DNA of 64,000 bases from Embleya sp040605455 (lineage in GTDB: Bacteria; Actinomycetota; Actinomycetes; Streptomycetales; Streptomycetaceae): contig NZ_JBEXCV010000023.1 in the NCBI RefSeq assembly GCF_040605455.1, forward strand, positions 1 to 64,000, read 5' to 3'. The notes below the pieces were generated by a model, which was given only the letters and a program-made list of their open reading frames with translations, was not told where the DNA came from and searched no databases. Of this stretch, positions 8,510-17,289 are shown piece after piece. Every line of letters starts with the position of its first letter. Position 1 is the stretch's first letter. The position numbers and the translations under genes are program-made.

Positions 8510-10096
8510 CTACTTCAGGCCGACCCGGTCCATCAGCATGCCGCCGTCCTGGACGCCGACGACACCCACGGCCCGCGGGCCGGAGATGATGTTGGTGACC
8601 GCCTCCTGGTAGGCGAGCATCGGCAGATCCTTGACGAGTGCCTTCTGCAGGTCCGCGTACGCGGCCTTGCGCGCCGCCTCGTCGGTGGTGGAGCGGCCCT
8701 TGATCAGCGCCGCGTCCGCCTCCTGGCTCTTGTAGCCGGTGAAGTTCAACGGGGTCTGCGAGAACAGGCTGTTGAACAGCACCGGTTCCGGGTCGCTGGA
8801 CCAGATCTGGTACAGCGCGGCGGTGTAGTTCTTCTGCACCGTCAGCCTCAGGTAGTAGCTGGCGACCTCGGCCTTGTCGAGCTTGACCTCGACGTTCTTG
8901 AACGCGTTGAGCGCGGTCATGGTGTACTCGGAGGTCGCGTTGGAGGTCGGGTTCTCCGGGACCAGGTAGTTGAACTTGACCGGCTTGCCCTCGGTCGCGA
9001 GCTCGTCGAAGAGCTTCTGCGCCTCGTCCTTGTTCGGGCTCGGCTGCATGGCGGTGGGGTCGGTGAAGGTCTTGCCGCTGTGGAAGATGCTCTTGGCCGG
9101 GGTCGCCGTGCCCGCGTACATCTTCTGGTTCAGGTCGGCCGGGTCGAGCGCGAGCGCCACCGCACGGCGGGCGCGCGGGTCGTCGAACGGCGCCGTCGAG
9201 GTGTTGAAGACGATCATCTGGCCGCCGTCGAGGGTGAACGGGGTGACGCCCAGACCCCCTTCCTGTGCGGCCTTGGTCTTTTGCGGGTCGATCGTGAAGG
9301 TGATGTCGGCGCCGCCGGCCTTGATCGTGTCGACCTGCTGCTTGACGTCGTTGACCACCTTGATGGTCAGCGTGTCCAGGTACGGCTTGTCCGCGCCCTG
9401 CCAGTAGTTCGGGTTCTTCTCGAACACCATCTGGCTGTCCCGGTTCCAGGTCTTGAGCACGAACGGACCCGCACCGACCGGCTTTTCACCCTTCGGGTCG
9501 ATCGCGTACTGCTTGGGCGACTCGATGTAGGACAGCTCGGTGGCCACCGTGCGGTCGAAGTTCGCGTTCAGCATCGGCAGGGTGATCTTGAGCGTCAGCG
9601 GGTCGACCACCTCCAGCCCGAGACCGCTCGCGGCCGGGCGGTGCTGGCTGAGCACCTCCGGCTTGGCGTGCATCTCCCAGTTGAACTTGACCGCGGCGGC
9701 GTCCAGTGCGGTGCCGTCGCTGAACTTGACGTTCGGCTTGACCTTGAGCGTCCAGACCTTGCCGCCGTCGTCGCTCTTGAGACTCTCGCCGATCTGCGGC
9801 AGGACCTTGTTCTGCGTGTTGTCCACGTAGAACAGCGCGTCGTAGACCGCGAGCATGCGGTTGAGGTCGGTGACCGCCGCGTAGGACGCGTTGAACGGCG
9901 TCATGCTGCGTGCGTCGGACACCGTCAGAAGGGTCAGATTGCCACCCTTCTTGGCGCCCGCCGACGCGTTCGGATCGGCCTTGCCGCCGGCAGCGTCGTC
10001 CCCGCCGCCACACGCGGCGAGGATCAGCGCCAGAGCCGATACGCCGGCGACGGCCGCCGCGCGCTTTCGTGCGTTGTTGCCGAGGTGCTTGCTCAT
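8510..10096 (-). CDS. ABC transporter family-5 solute-binding lipoprotein (SBP2)
   Basis: 528 residues. The signal peptide MSKHLGNNARKRAAAVAG... ends in lipobox LILAAC, followed by a Gly/Asp linker. Family-5 motifs KVKPNVKFSDGTALDAAAVK and VGAGPFVLKTW are present, as is the conserved tail GVVGVQDGGMLMDRVGLK. The ATG at 10096 has GGAGGAG five nucleotides upstream, a clear start. It is a paralogue of SBP1 and SBP3-5; residues in the central pocket differ between copies (for example LDGGQMIVFNTSTAPF here), suggesting different ligands. Strong hairpins lie upstream (10122-10222), so it is probably transcribed from its own promoter. Confidence 0.9.
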   Translation of the reverse strand: MSKHLGNNARKRAAAVAGVSALALILAACGGGDDAAGGKADPNASAGAKKGGNLTLLTVSDARSMTPFNASYAAVTDLNRMLAVYDALFYVDNTQNKVLPQIGESLKSDDGGKVWTLKVKPNVKFSDGTALDAAAVKFNWEMHAKPEVLSQHRPAASGLGLEVVDPLTLKITLPMLNANFDRTVATELSYIESPKQYAIDPKGEKPVGAGPFVLKTWNRDSQMVFEKNPNYWQGADKPYLDTLTIKVVNDVKQQVDTIKAGGADITFTIDPQKTKAAQEGGLGVTPFTLDGGQMIVFNTSTAPFDDPRARRAVALALDPADLNQKMYAGTATPAKSIFHSGKTFTDPTAMQPSPNKDEAQKLFDELATEGKPVKFNYLVPENPTSNATSEYTMTALNAFKNVEVKLDKAEVASYYLRLTVQKNYTAALYQIWSSDPEPVLFNSLFSQTPLNFTGYKSQEADAALIKGRSTTDEAARKAAYADLQKALVKDLPMLAYQEAVTNIISGPRAVGVVGVQDGGMLMDRVGLK

Positions 10097-10121
10097 GTGA
10101 CTCCTCCGTTGTCACAAGGCA

Positions 10122-10150
10122 CACACCGGTCCCCGTTCGGACCGGGTGTG
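10122..10150 (-). terminator. Hairpin in the SBP3-SBP2 gap
   Basis: An 11-bp stem with a one-base bulge (CACACCGGTCC against GGACCGGGTGTG) and a short loop. It is the second of two hairpins behind SBP3. Confidence 0.5.
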
Positions 10151-10166
10151 ATGGTGCGGTGGTGCA

Positions 10167-10222
10167 CGGCCGGGGGGCGTGCGCGGCACAACGATCTCGG
10201 CGCCGCGCACGCCACCCGGCCG
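10167..10222 (-). terminator. Strong terminator after SBP3
   Basis: A 21-bp stem with a single mismatch (arms 10167-10187 and 10202-10222), 24 nt after the SBP3 stop codon. Confidence 0.75.
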
Positions 10223-10245
10223 GGTCTGTGGGGGTCAGCCGCTCA

Positions 10246-11856
10246 TCAGCGCCGCCCGATGGCGTCGAAGTGGATCAGACCGTCGTTGTAGAGCTGGATC
10301 CCGACCAGATCGGACCGGTGCACGGTGCCGATCACCGCCGACGAGTAGACCCAGAACGGCAGATCGCGGTTGACCTGGTTCTGCAGCCGGGTGTAAGCGT
10401 CGCGCCGCGAGCCGGCATCGGTGGAGCGCCGACCGTCCTCCAGGGCGGTGTCCACGATGTCGTTCGCGTAGCCGGTGATGTTGCTCAAACCGGCCTTGCT
10501 GTACAGGAATTGGTAGATCGTCGGCTCCACGTCGTCGGCCCACAGCTGACAGACGGTGGCGTCGAAGTCGTTGCCCGCCAGTCGGGTCACCAGCGAGGCC
10601 ATGTCGGTGACCTCGACGATCACCGACACGCCCGGATAACCCTCCAGGGTCTGCCGGATGTAGTCGGCGGTGGCGCGCATCTTGGCGCTGTCCGGCACCA
10701 GATAGCGGAAGACGAACGGTTTCTTCCCGTTGTTGGTGACCTGCGCGAACAGCGCGCGAGCCTCCTCGGGCCGGTTCTCCGGCGCGGCCAGGTTGACGTT
10801 CGCCAGCGGGGACGCGCTGTCGAAGATGCCGCGCGCCGATTCGGCCCGACCGCCGTAGAAGCGCCGACTGATCTCGGCGCTGCTGAGCGCCAGTGCGGTC
10901 GCCCGGCGAGCGTTCGGATCCTGGAACGGTCCCTTGCGCACGTTGAAGGCGACCATCAACCCGCCGTTGAGCCGGGCGTCCTCGGCGACCAGCCCCTCCG
11001 CGCGGGCCTGCGCGATGCTCTGCGGGTCCGTACTCAGAGTGAGGTCGGCCCGCTTGGCCTGGATCGCCTTGTTGCCGCCCTCCACGTCCTTGTCCACCCG
11101 GAAGACCACCTCGTCGAGGTAGGGCCGATTCCGTTGCCAGTACAAGGGGTTGCGCTCCAGCCGGACCTCCTTGCCCGGTTCCCAGCTCTTCACCTTGAAC
11201 GGGCCCGCGCCGACCGGGGCGTGCTTGAGCTCGAAGCGCCCCTCGGGCGTGGCGACCAGGCGTCGGGGTGCCACGAAGGAGAGGTTGCGCGCGATGATGT
11301 GGTCGAAGTTGGCGTTGGAGGAGGGGAGTTCGATGCGCAGCTGGAGCGGGCCGAGCTCGGTCAGCTGCACGCCGCGCAGCGGACCGCCGACCAGCGATCG
11401 CACCGTGGGGTCGCGATGCGCCTCCCAGTTGGCCTTGACCGTGCCGGCGTCGAGCGGGCTCCCGTCGCTGAAGCGCACGTCGGGGCGCAGGGTCAGGGTC
11501 CAGATCCGCGCACTCTGGTCGGAGACCAACGACTCGGCCAGCTTGGGGCGTACCCCACCGGTGCTCGGATCGGTCCAGACCAGGACGTCGTACAGGGCGG
11601 ACAACCGGTTCGAGTCGGCCACGCTGGAGTAGGACGCGGTGAACGGATCGAGCCCACGCTCCTCGCCGGGCATCAGGATCGTCACCGAACCGCCGTGCTC
11701 GGGCTCACCGGTCGAGCCGCCCGAGTCGGAGGAGCCCAGGCCGCAGCCGGCCGTTGCCAGCACGGTGGCTGCGGCGAGCGCGAGCGCGAGGGAGAGTCGG
11801 CGGCGCACGCCGCGACACGGTGGTCGTCGTAGAGGTGTCTTCGGGTGCGGTACCAC
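10246..11856 (-). CDS. ABC transporter family-5 solute-binding lipoprotein (SBP3)
   Basis: 536 residues with a GTG start at 11856. The N-terminus is Arg-rich, then a hydrophobic run LALALAAATVLATAGC with the lipobox Cys. Family-5 motifs TLRPDVRFSDGSPLDAGTVK and VGAGPFKVKSW are seen, with tail LVGIQLYNDGLIHFDAIGRR. An AGGTAGG stretch lies upstream of the GTG at acceptable spacing. It is closer in its signal and tail to SBP4 and SBP5 (QLxNDG tail) than to SBP1 and SBP2. It acts at the outer face of the membrane with the adjacent importer. Confidence 0.88.
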   Translation of the reverse strand: MVPHPKTPLRRPPCRGVRRRLSLALALAAATVLATAGCGLGSSDSGGSTGEPEHGGSVTILMPGEERGLDPFTASYSSVADSNRLSALYDVLVWTDPSTGGVRPKLAESLVSDQSARIWTLTLRPDVRFSDGSPLDAGTVKANWEAHRDPTVRSLVGGPLRGVQLTELGPLQLRIELPSSNANFDHIIARNLSFVAPRRLVATPEGRFELKHAPVGAGPFKVKSWEPGKEVRLERNPLYWQRNRPYLDEVVFRVDKDVEGGNKAIQAKRADLTLSTDPQSIAQARAEGLVAEDARLNGGLMVAFNVRKGPFQDPNARRATALALSSAEISRRFYGGRAESARGIFDSASPLANVNLAAPENRPEEARALFAQVTNNGKKPFVFRYLVPDSAKMRATADYIRQTLEGYPGVSVIVEVTDMASLVTRLAGNDFDATVCQLWADDVEPTIYQFLYSKAGLSNITGYANDIVDTALEDGRRSTDAGSRRDAYTRLQNQVNRDLPFWVYSSAVIGTVHRSDLVGIQLYNDGLIHFDAIGRR

Positions 11857-12063
11857 TGCCGGCCTACCTACCTATCACTGTGGGGTTCGAACGTGCCTCG
11901 TGCGTCTGTGCAGTCGTGCAGTCGTTCCGGAAGTGCGGTAGCGCTGTGGTGCGGTGGCTCGCGCGAGTCGCGCGGCGGACCCGAATGCGTTCGCTCGCCG
12001 GCCCCGGGTACGGCGGGGTGTCCCGCCCGGGATCACGGACCCCGGGCGGGACGAGTCGATCGA
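11857..12063. other. Intergenic region upstream of SBP3
   Basis: About 207 bp holding the SBP4 terminator (12020-12052) and a G/T-rich stretch with GGTGCGGTGGC at 11948, a short motif also found before SBP2, SBP4 and oppB. I see no gene. Confidence 0.4.
12020..12052 (-). terminator. Terminator after SBP4
   Basis: A perfect 12-bp stem (GTCCCGCCCGGG and complement) with a 9-nt loop, 11 nt beyond the SBP4 stop. Confidence 0.75.
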
Positions 12064-13683
12064 CTAGCCGGTCGTGCCGATCCGGTCCCACAGGACGACG
12101 CCGTCGTTGACCAGTTGGATGCCGGTGATCCTGGGGTTGTAGACCGCGGCGGTGACCGCTTCCTGGTAGACCCAGAACGGCATGTCCTTGTTCACCTGCA
12201 GCTGTACACGCGTGTACGCGTCACGTCGCTGGGCGGGATCGGTCGTCCTGCGCGCGTCCTCGAGCGCGGTGTCGACCGTCGCGTTCTCGTAACTGCTGTT
12301 GTTCGGCATGCTCCTGCTGTGCAGGAGATCGTAGATGCCCGGCTCCGGGTCGTCGATCCATTGCTGGCCGAGAGCCGCCGCCCATTCGGTGGTGCCGCTT
12401 CGGACGGTTCGGATATAGGTCGCGATGTCGACGACCTTGACCTCCATCTGGACGCCCGGGTAGCTGTTGAGTACCTGCTTCATGTACTCCGCGACCCGGA
12501 TCGAGGCGGGGGCCTGGGGAACCCAGTAGGTGAACTTGAGCGGCTTGGTGCCGCCCGCCGTCACGTCGTCGAAGAGCTCCTTGGCCCGCTTGGGATCGTT
12601 CTCCGACGCCGCGAGCTGGATGTTGGCCACCGGGGACGAGGCGGCGAAGATGCCCTTGGCGGGGGTGCCCTTGCCGCCGAAGAACTTCTGGTTGATGTCG
12701 ATTCCGTTGAACGCGTAGACGAATGCCCGACGCGCTCGCAGGTCCTTGAACGGCGCGACGTTCAAGTTGAACACGACCATCTGGCCGCCGTTGAGGCCGA
12801 TGCGCGTCACGCCCAGCTTCTTTTCCTCGGCCTGCGCCACGGCGAGCGGGTCCACCGCGACGGTGAGGTCGGTCTTGCCGTCGTCGACCGCGCCGACCGA
12901 GTGGTTGACGTCGGTGTCCACCGTGATGGTCAGGTTGTCCAGATGCGGCAGACCCTTGTCCAACTGCCAGTAGTCGGGGTTGCGGGTGTAGGTCTGCTTG
13001 ACCCCGCGCTCCCACTTCACCAGCTTGTACGGGCCGGCGCCGACCGGCTTGTCGCCGATCCCGGCGGGGCCGGCCCGCAGCGCCGTGGGTGAGGCGATGT
13101 AGGAGAGGTTGCGGGTCACCAGGTGGTCGAAGTTCGCGTTCTCGCTGACCAGTTTGATGTCCAGGGTGAGCGGGTCGACGACGTTGAGCGAGAGGATGAC
13201 GCTCGCCGCGCCCCGCTGGAAGGAACCGACCTTGGGGTCCTTGTGGCGATCCCAGTTGAACCGGACGGCCTCGGCGTCGAACACCGTGCCGTCGCTGAAT
13301 TTCACGTTCGGGCGGATCTTGAGTCGCCACGTGTCGGCTTTGGGGCCGTTGACCGCCAGCGATTCGGCGATCTGCGGGCGAATGCTGCCGGTGCTGGGAT
13401 CCGTCCACACCAGCGAGTCGTAGAGCGCCGACATGCGACTGCCGTCGGCGACGTTGACATACGACGTGGAGAAGGGGTCCAGGCTGGTGGCGTCGCCCGG
13501 GAGGCTCATCGTGAGCGAGCCGCCCTGCTTGGGCGTACCCGCGGCGGACGGCTTGGTCTCGTCGTCGTTCCCGCAACCGGCGAGGACGGTGGCCAGTGCG
13601 GTCGCGACGACCAGTACGGCTATTCGGCGCCGGGGACGGGGGTGGCGCGTGGATCGAAGGGACAACAGGGAAGTACGAGTCAC
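12064..13683 (-). CDS. ABC transporter family-5 solute-binding lipoprotein (SBP4)
   Basis: 539 residues from the GTG at 13683. The frame stays open far upstream, but similarity and a proper signal peptide (RHPRPRRRIAVLVVATALAT, lipobox VLAGC) begin here, and the resulting length matches the other four copies. AAGG lies about 11 nt upstream. Motifs KIRPNVKFSDGTVFDAEAVR and VGAGPYKLVKW place it in family 5. The tail ITGIQLVNDGVVLWDRIGTTG is the closest match to the orphan tail found at 13960-14025. Confidence 0.88.
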   Translation of the reverse strand: MTRTSLLSLRSTRHPRPRRRIAVLVVATALATVLAGCGNDDETKPSAAGTPKQGGSLTMSLPGDATSLDPFSTSYVNVADGSRMSALYDSLVWTDPSTGSIRPQIAESLAVNGPKADTWRLKIRPNVKFSDGTVFDAEAVRFNWDRHKDPKVGSFQRGAASVILSLNVVDPLTLDIKLVSENANFDHLVTRNLSYIASPTALRAGPAGIGDKPVGAGPYKLVKWERGVKQTYTRNPDYWQLDKGLPHLDNLTITVDTDVNHSVGAVDDGKTDLTVAVDPLAVAQAEEKKLGVTRIGLNGGQMVVFNLNVAPFKDLRARRAFVYAFNGIDINQKFFGGKGTPAKGIFAASSPVANIQLAASENDPKRAKELFDDVTAGGTKPLKFTYWVPQAPASIRVAEYMKQVLNSYPGVQMEVKVVDIATYIRTVRSGTTEWAAALGQQWIDDPEPGIYDLLHSRSMPNNSSYENATVDTALEDARRTTDPAQRRDAYTRVQLQVNKDMPFWVYQEAVTAAVYNPRITGIQLVNDGVVLWDRIGTTG

Positions 13684-13832
13684 TGCAGGGCCAACCTTCA
13701 CCTGACGGACCGTCCGGGCGTCTGTGGCCGGGCGGCGGACGTGCTTGGTGCCGGGGACGTCGGCCGACTCGGGGGGAGAGGGCGACGGCGCCCCGGGTGG
13801 AGCATGGTGGTGCGTCCTTACGGCTGTGCTGT

Positions 13833-13854
13833 CGTGCGGTGGTGCGGTGGTGCG
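13833..13854. repeat. G/T-rich short repeat upstream of SBP4
   Basis: Two and a half units of GTGCGGTG. Related runs occur at 10153-10165 (before SBP2), 11948-11958 (before SBP3) and 20415-20456 (before oppB). Confidence 0.5.
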
Positions 13855-13889
13855 TGTTGCTTGACTTTCTGCGACCCCTGGGCGAGACA

Positions 13890-13931
13890 CGTGAAGGCCG
13901 GGAATCACCAAGGTGACTCCCGGCCTCCACG
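13890..13931 (-). terminator. Long hairpin downstream of the SBP relic
   Basis: Arms of 20 nt (13890-13909 and 13912-13931) pair fully in the leftward transcript if two G-U pairs are allowed, with only two unpaired bases at the tip. It sits 29 nt after the stop codon of the relic tail, where a terminator is expected. Confidence 0.7.
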
Positions 13932-13959
13932 AACCGACTGGTAAGGGTGCCGTCTCTTT

Positions 13960-14025
13960 CTACTGCCTTCCGGCGATCTGGTCCATCAAGATCGGGTCAC
14001 TGTTGTACTTCTGATGACCAGTCAG
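13960..14025 (-). pseudogene. Remnant C-terminus of a sixth solute-binding protein
   Basis: Read leftwards, 14025 to 13960 encodes LTGHQKYNSDPILMDQIA then GRQ and a stop. This lines up without gaps with the ends of the intact paralogues (ITGIQLVNDGVVLWDRIG in SBP4; GVVQYNTGVFFMDRIGLK in SBP1). It lies immediately behind, and overlaps by four bases, the stop codon of SBP5, in a different frame, and no body of the gene remains. A terminator hairpin follows. It is best read as the scar of a tandem duplication followed by unequal crossing-over. Confidence 0.75.
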
Positions 14026-15623
14026 CCCTTTTTGCCGATGCGATCGAAGAGGAAGATGCCGTCGTTGGACAGTTGCACACCGGTCACCCCGGAGTGGAAC
14101 ACGCCCGCCACGACCGCCTCCTGGTACACCCACAGCGGCATGTCCCGGTCCAGCTGGAGCTGGAGCTGGGTGTAGGCGGCCCGACGCCGGGCCGGGTCGG
14201 TGGTATTGCGGGCGTCGTCGAGCGCCCTGTCCACCACGTCCTCGCCGTAGAAGCAGCAGTTGCTCGGGCTGCCCTTGTGCAGGTACTGATACACCACCGG
14301 CTCGGGGTCGTCGGCCAACAGCTGGCTGACCTTGACGTCGAACGCCTCGGCCAGGTTGGAGCGCTTGACGAACTCGGACAGGTCGGCGGTCTCCACGTCG
14401 ACCCCGACTCCGGGATACTTCTCCAGCGTTTCCTTCATGTACCGGCCGAGCTCGTCGATCGCGCCGCTCTTGGGCGCGAAGAACTTGAGCCGCATCGGCT
14501 TGGCGCCGTTGTCGGTCACCTTGGCGAACAGCTCCGCGGCCTGCTTCGGCTTGTTCTCCGGTGCGGAGAGCTGCGGGTTGGCCAACGCGGTGGCCTGGTT
14601 GAAGATGCCGCGTGCGGGGGTGCCCGCGCCGCCGAACACACGCCTGTTGATCTCTTCGCTGCTCAGCGCCAGCACGATCGCGCGTCGCACCTCGGGGTTG
14701 GCGGTGGGGCCGCCGGACGTGTCGAAACTGAGCAACTGGCCGCCGGAGAGCGCGAGCGACTCGATGCCGATGCCCGCGTCGCGCGCGGCCTTGAAGGTGA
14801 ACGCGTCGCTGACGTTGGCGACGTCCGCCTTGCCCTTCCTGACCTTGTCGACCGCCGCGCTGCCACTGGACTCGGAGCGGAAGGTGATGCTGTCCAGGTA
14901 CGGCTTGGCCGGGCCCTGCCAGTAGTTCGGGTTCTTCACCAGGGTCAGGTGGTCGCCCTTGACCCAGTCGCCCTGACGCAGCATGAACGGACCCGCGCCG
15001 ACCGGGTGTTCGGCCAGCTTGTCGACGCCCTCGGCGATCGCCTTGGGCGAGGCGATGAAGGAAAGGCTGCGCGCGACCAGACGGTCGAAGTTGCCGTTCG
15101 GCTTGTCCAGGATGATCCGCAGCTCCAGCGCGTCGGCGCCGATCTGGCTCTTCATGCCCACCGTCGCGTCCCGCTGCCGCGACTTGGTGGTGGGCACCGC
15201 GTGCGTGTCCCAGTTGATCTTGACCGCCGCGGCATCGAAGACCGTGCCGTCGGTGAACTTGAGGTTGGGCCGGAGCCGCAGGCTCCAGATCTTGTTGCCG
15301 CTGCCCTCGACCGGGCCCAGGCTCTCGGCCAACTGCGGCTGCACGGAGCCGGTGACGGGGTTCGTCCAGACCAGGCTGTCGTACAGGGCCGCCATCCGGT
15401 TTCCGTCCGCCTGTGCGGCGTAGGAGGGCAGGAAGGGGTCGAGGCTGCGAGCCTCGGAGGTGGCCAGGATGTCCAGCGAGCCGCCGGCGCGGGGGGTGCC
15501 CACCGCGCTGGGGGCCTCAGCGGACTCGGAGCCGCAGCCGGCCGCGGCCAGCAGACCGATCGCCGCGATGACGGCGGCGGTGCGACGGCGTGCCCGAAGG
15601 GCGAAAGGTCGTGCGTGTGCCAC
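14022..15623 (-). CDS. ABC transporter family-5 solute-binding lipoprotein (SBP5)
   Basis: 533 residues. GTG at 15623 with GAGGA eight nucleotides upstream. The signal peptide (RARRRTAAVIAAIGLL) ends at lipobox LAAAGC. Family-5 motifs RLRPNLKFTDGTVFDAAAVK and VGAGPFMLRQG are present and the tail is VTGVQLSNDGIFLFDRIGKKG. The open frame extends over 200 codons further upstream with Arg/Ser-rich composition, antisense to the acidic tail of oppF; that part is not coding. It is the array member nearest the transporter and is separated from oppF by a strong hairpin. Confidence 0.88.
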   Translation of the reverse strand: MAHARPFALRARRRTAAVIAAIGLLAAAGCGSESAEAPSAVGTPRAGGSLDILATSEARSLDPFLPSYAAQADGNRMAALYDSLVWTNPVTGSVQPQLAESLGPVEGSGNKIWSLRLRPNLKFTDGTVFDAAAVKINWDTHAVPTTKSRQRDATVGMKSQIGADALELRIILDKPNGNFDRLVARSLSFIASPKAIAEGVDKLAEHPVGAGPFMLRQGDWVKGDHLTLVKNPNYWQGPAKPYLDSITFRSESSGSAAVDKVRKGKADVANVSDAFTFKAARDAGIGIESLALSGGQLLSFDTSGGPTANPEVRRAIVLALSSEEINRRVFGGAGTPARGIFNQATALANPQLSAPENKPKQAAELFAKVTDNGAKPMRLKFFAPKSGAIDELGRYMKETLEKYPGVGVDVETADLSEFVKRSNLAEAFDVKVSQLLADDPEPVVYQYLHKGSPSNCCFYGEDVVDRALDDARNTTDPARRRAAYTQLQLQLDRDMPLWVYQEAVVAGVFHSGVTGVQLSNDGIFLFDRIGKKG

Positions 15624-15785
15624 AGAAAACGTCCTCAAGCATGGAGCAGGCCGGCCGATGGCCGGATGCCGCGCGATGAGCGCGGTCAGCGCCGTGAGGC
15701 TACAACTCGACACGTGTCGCATCGTCGACGGGATGCCCGATTCGACCCCGTCCGGCCGACCCGGACACGTGCGTGTACGCACAGC

Positions 15786-15819
15786 GACGCGGTACGGCCG
15801 GGGTCGGCCGTACCGCGTC
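15786..15819 (-). terminator. Terminator after oppF
   Basis: A perfect 14-bp stem (GACGCGGTACGGCC and complement) with a 6-nt loop, 12 nt past the oppF stop. It separates the transporter genes from the SBP array. Confidence 0.8.
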
Positions 15820-15831
15820 GGGTGTCGGCGG

Positions 15832-17289
15832 TCAGTCTCGCTCGGCGGCCTCGGGCTTCGCGGGCTCGGCCTTCGACTCGGCCTTCGACTCGGGCTCGGG
15901 CTCGGCCGCGTCCTTCGGCTCAGCCTCGGCCTCAGACTCCGGCTCGGCCGCGTCCTTCGGCTCAGCCTCGGCCTCGGCGACGGGCTTCGGCTCAGTCTCG
16001 GCCCCGGCCTTCGGTTCAGGCTCGGACTTGGCCTCGGGCTCGGCCTTCGGCTCGGGCTCGGCCTTCGGCTCGGGCTCGACCTCCGCCTTCGGCTCGGGCT
16101 CGACCTCCGCCTTCGCCTCCGCCTCGACCTCCGCCTCCGCCTCGACCTCCGCCTCGACCTCCGCCTCCGCCTCGACCTCCGCCTCCGCCTCGACCTCCGC
16201 CTTCGGCTCGGCCGTCGGCGCCGGCTCGGCCTCGACGGCGGGAGCGGTCTGCGCGAACACCGCGGCCTCGCCCACCAGCGGGAAGTGGCACGCGACCCGG
16301 TGACCCGGCGCGATCTCGCGCAGGGTCGGCACATGCGCCGCGCACTCGTCGCGCGCGATGGGGCAGCGGGTGCGGAACCGGCAGCCGCTGGGCGGGTTCA
16401 TCGGCGAGGGGATCTCGCCCTTGAGTGAGGGCCCGGTTGGCGCCGCCGCAGGGTCGGGCGCGGGCACCGCGTCGAGCAGGGCGCGCGTGTAGGGGTGCGC
16501 GGGCGTGTCGTAGATCGCCGCGGTGTCGCCGGTCTCGGCGATGGTGCCCAGATACATGACGGCGACGTCGTCGCTGATGTTGCGCACCACCGCGAGGTCG
16601 TGCGCGACGAAGATCATCGACACGCCGGTGCGCGTCTTCATCTCGTCGAGCAGGTCCAGCACCTGCGCCTGCACCGACACGTCCAGAGACGCCACCGGCT
16701 CGTCGCAGATCAGCAGGTCGGGGTCGACCACCATGGCCCGGGCGATGGCGATCCGCTGACACTGGCCGCCGGAGAACTGGTGCGGACGCCGGTCGGAGAC
16801 CAACTCCGGGTCCAGGCCCACTTGGCGCAGCACCGCCTCCACGCGCGGGCGGATCTCCTCGGCCGGCATGCCGGAGATGACGAGCCCCTCGGCGACGATG
16901 TCGAAGATCTTCCGGCGCGGGTTCAGCGCCGAGATGGGGTCCTGGAACACCATCTGGATCCGCCGACGCATCGTGCGCAGACCGGCCTTGGGCAGGGTGG
17001 TCAGTTCCTGACCGTCGAACCGGACCGAGCCCTCGGACGGCTTGGTCAACTGCAGGATGGCCCGGGCCAACGTGGACTTGCCGCAACCGGACTCGCCGAC
17101 CAGGCCCAGCGTGCGGCCGCGCCCGAGCTCGAAGCTCACACCCGCGACCGCGTTCATCATCCCGCCGGGCACCCGGAAGCGCTGGACCAGGTCGGTGACC
17201 GTGAGCAGCGGGTCGGTGCCCGTCGAGGTCTCGGCGGCGGGCTTTTCGTCCAGGGCGAGCGCGCCCGGCGTGGTGCCGTCGGCGGTCAT
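15832..17289 (-). CDS. Oligopeptide-type ABC transporter ATP-binding subunit, OppF-like, with long acidic tail
   Basis: 485 residues from the ATG at 17289. Residues 25-300 form the ATPase: Walker A GESGCGKST, Q-loop VFQDP, signature FSGGQCQR, Walker B LLICDEP and H-loop FVAHD. Next comes the OppF C-terminal region with the Cys-rich motif CRFRTRCPIARDECA. About 140 further residues are a low-complexity Glu/Ala/Pro/Lys tail (repeated EVEAEA, then PEPKAE), absent from ordinary OppF proteins of about 330-350 residues. The start overlaps the oppD stop by four bases (ATGA), so the two ATPases are translationally coupled and likely form a heterodimer. Confidence 0.93.
   Translation of the reverse strand: MTADGTTPGALALDEKPAAETSTGTDPLLTVTDLVQRFRVPGGMMNAVAGVSFELGRGRTLGLVGESGCGKSTLARAILQLTKPSEGSVRFDGQELTTLPKAGLRTMRRRIQMVFQDPISALNPRRKIFDIVAEGLVISGMPAEEIRPRVEAVLRQVGLDPELVSDRRPHQFSGGQCQRIAIARAMVVDPDLLICDEPVASLDVSVQAQVLDLLDEMKTRTGVSMIFVAHDLAVVRNISDDVAVMYLGTIAETGDTAAIYDTPAHPYTRALLDAVPAPDPAAAPTGPSLKGEIPSPMNPPSGCRFRTRCPIARDECAAHVPTLREIAPGHRVACHFPLVGEAAVFAQTAPAVEAEPAPTAEPKAEVEAEAEVEAEAEVEAEVEAEAEVEAEAKAEVEPEPKAEVEPEPKAEPEPKAEPEAKSEPEPKAGAETEPKPVAEAEAEPKDAAEPESEAEAEPKDAAEPEPESKAESKAEPAKPEAAERD
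15838..16240. repeat. Low-complexity repeat encoding the acidic OppF tail
   Basis: Imperfect short-period repetition, densest at 16070-16200 where CCTCGACCTCCGCCTCCG-type units recur. It encodes alternating Glu/Ala/Val and Pro/Glu/Lys residues. Confidence 0.8.

Noticed and set aside
15838..16240. Repeat region considered as a CRISPR or minisatellite element
   Set aside because: Units are short, imperfect, in frame with oppF and without spacers; it is a low-complexity coding repeat.
14022..16334. A 770-residue version of SBP5 with an Arg/Ser-rich N-terminus
   Set aside because: The extra part is antisense to the acidic oppF tail. A GTG with a ribosome binding site and a lipoprotein signal peptide marks the true start at 15623.
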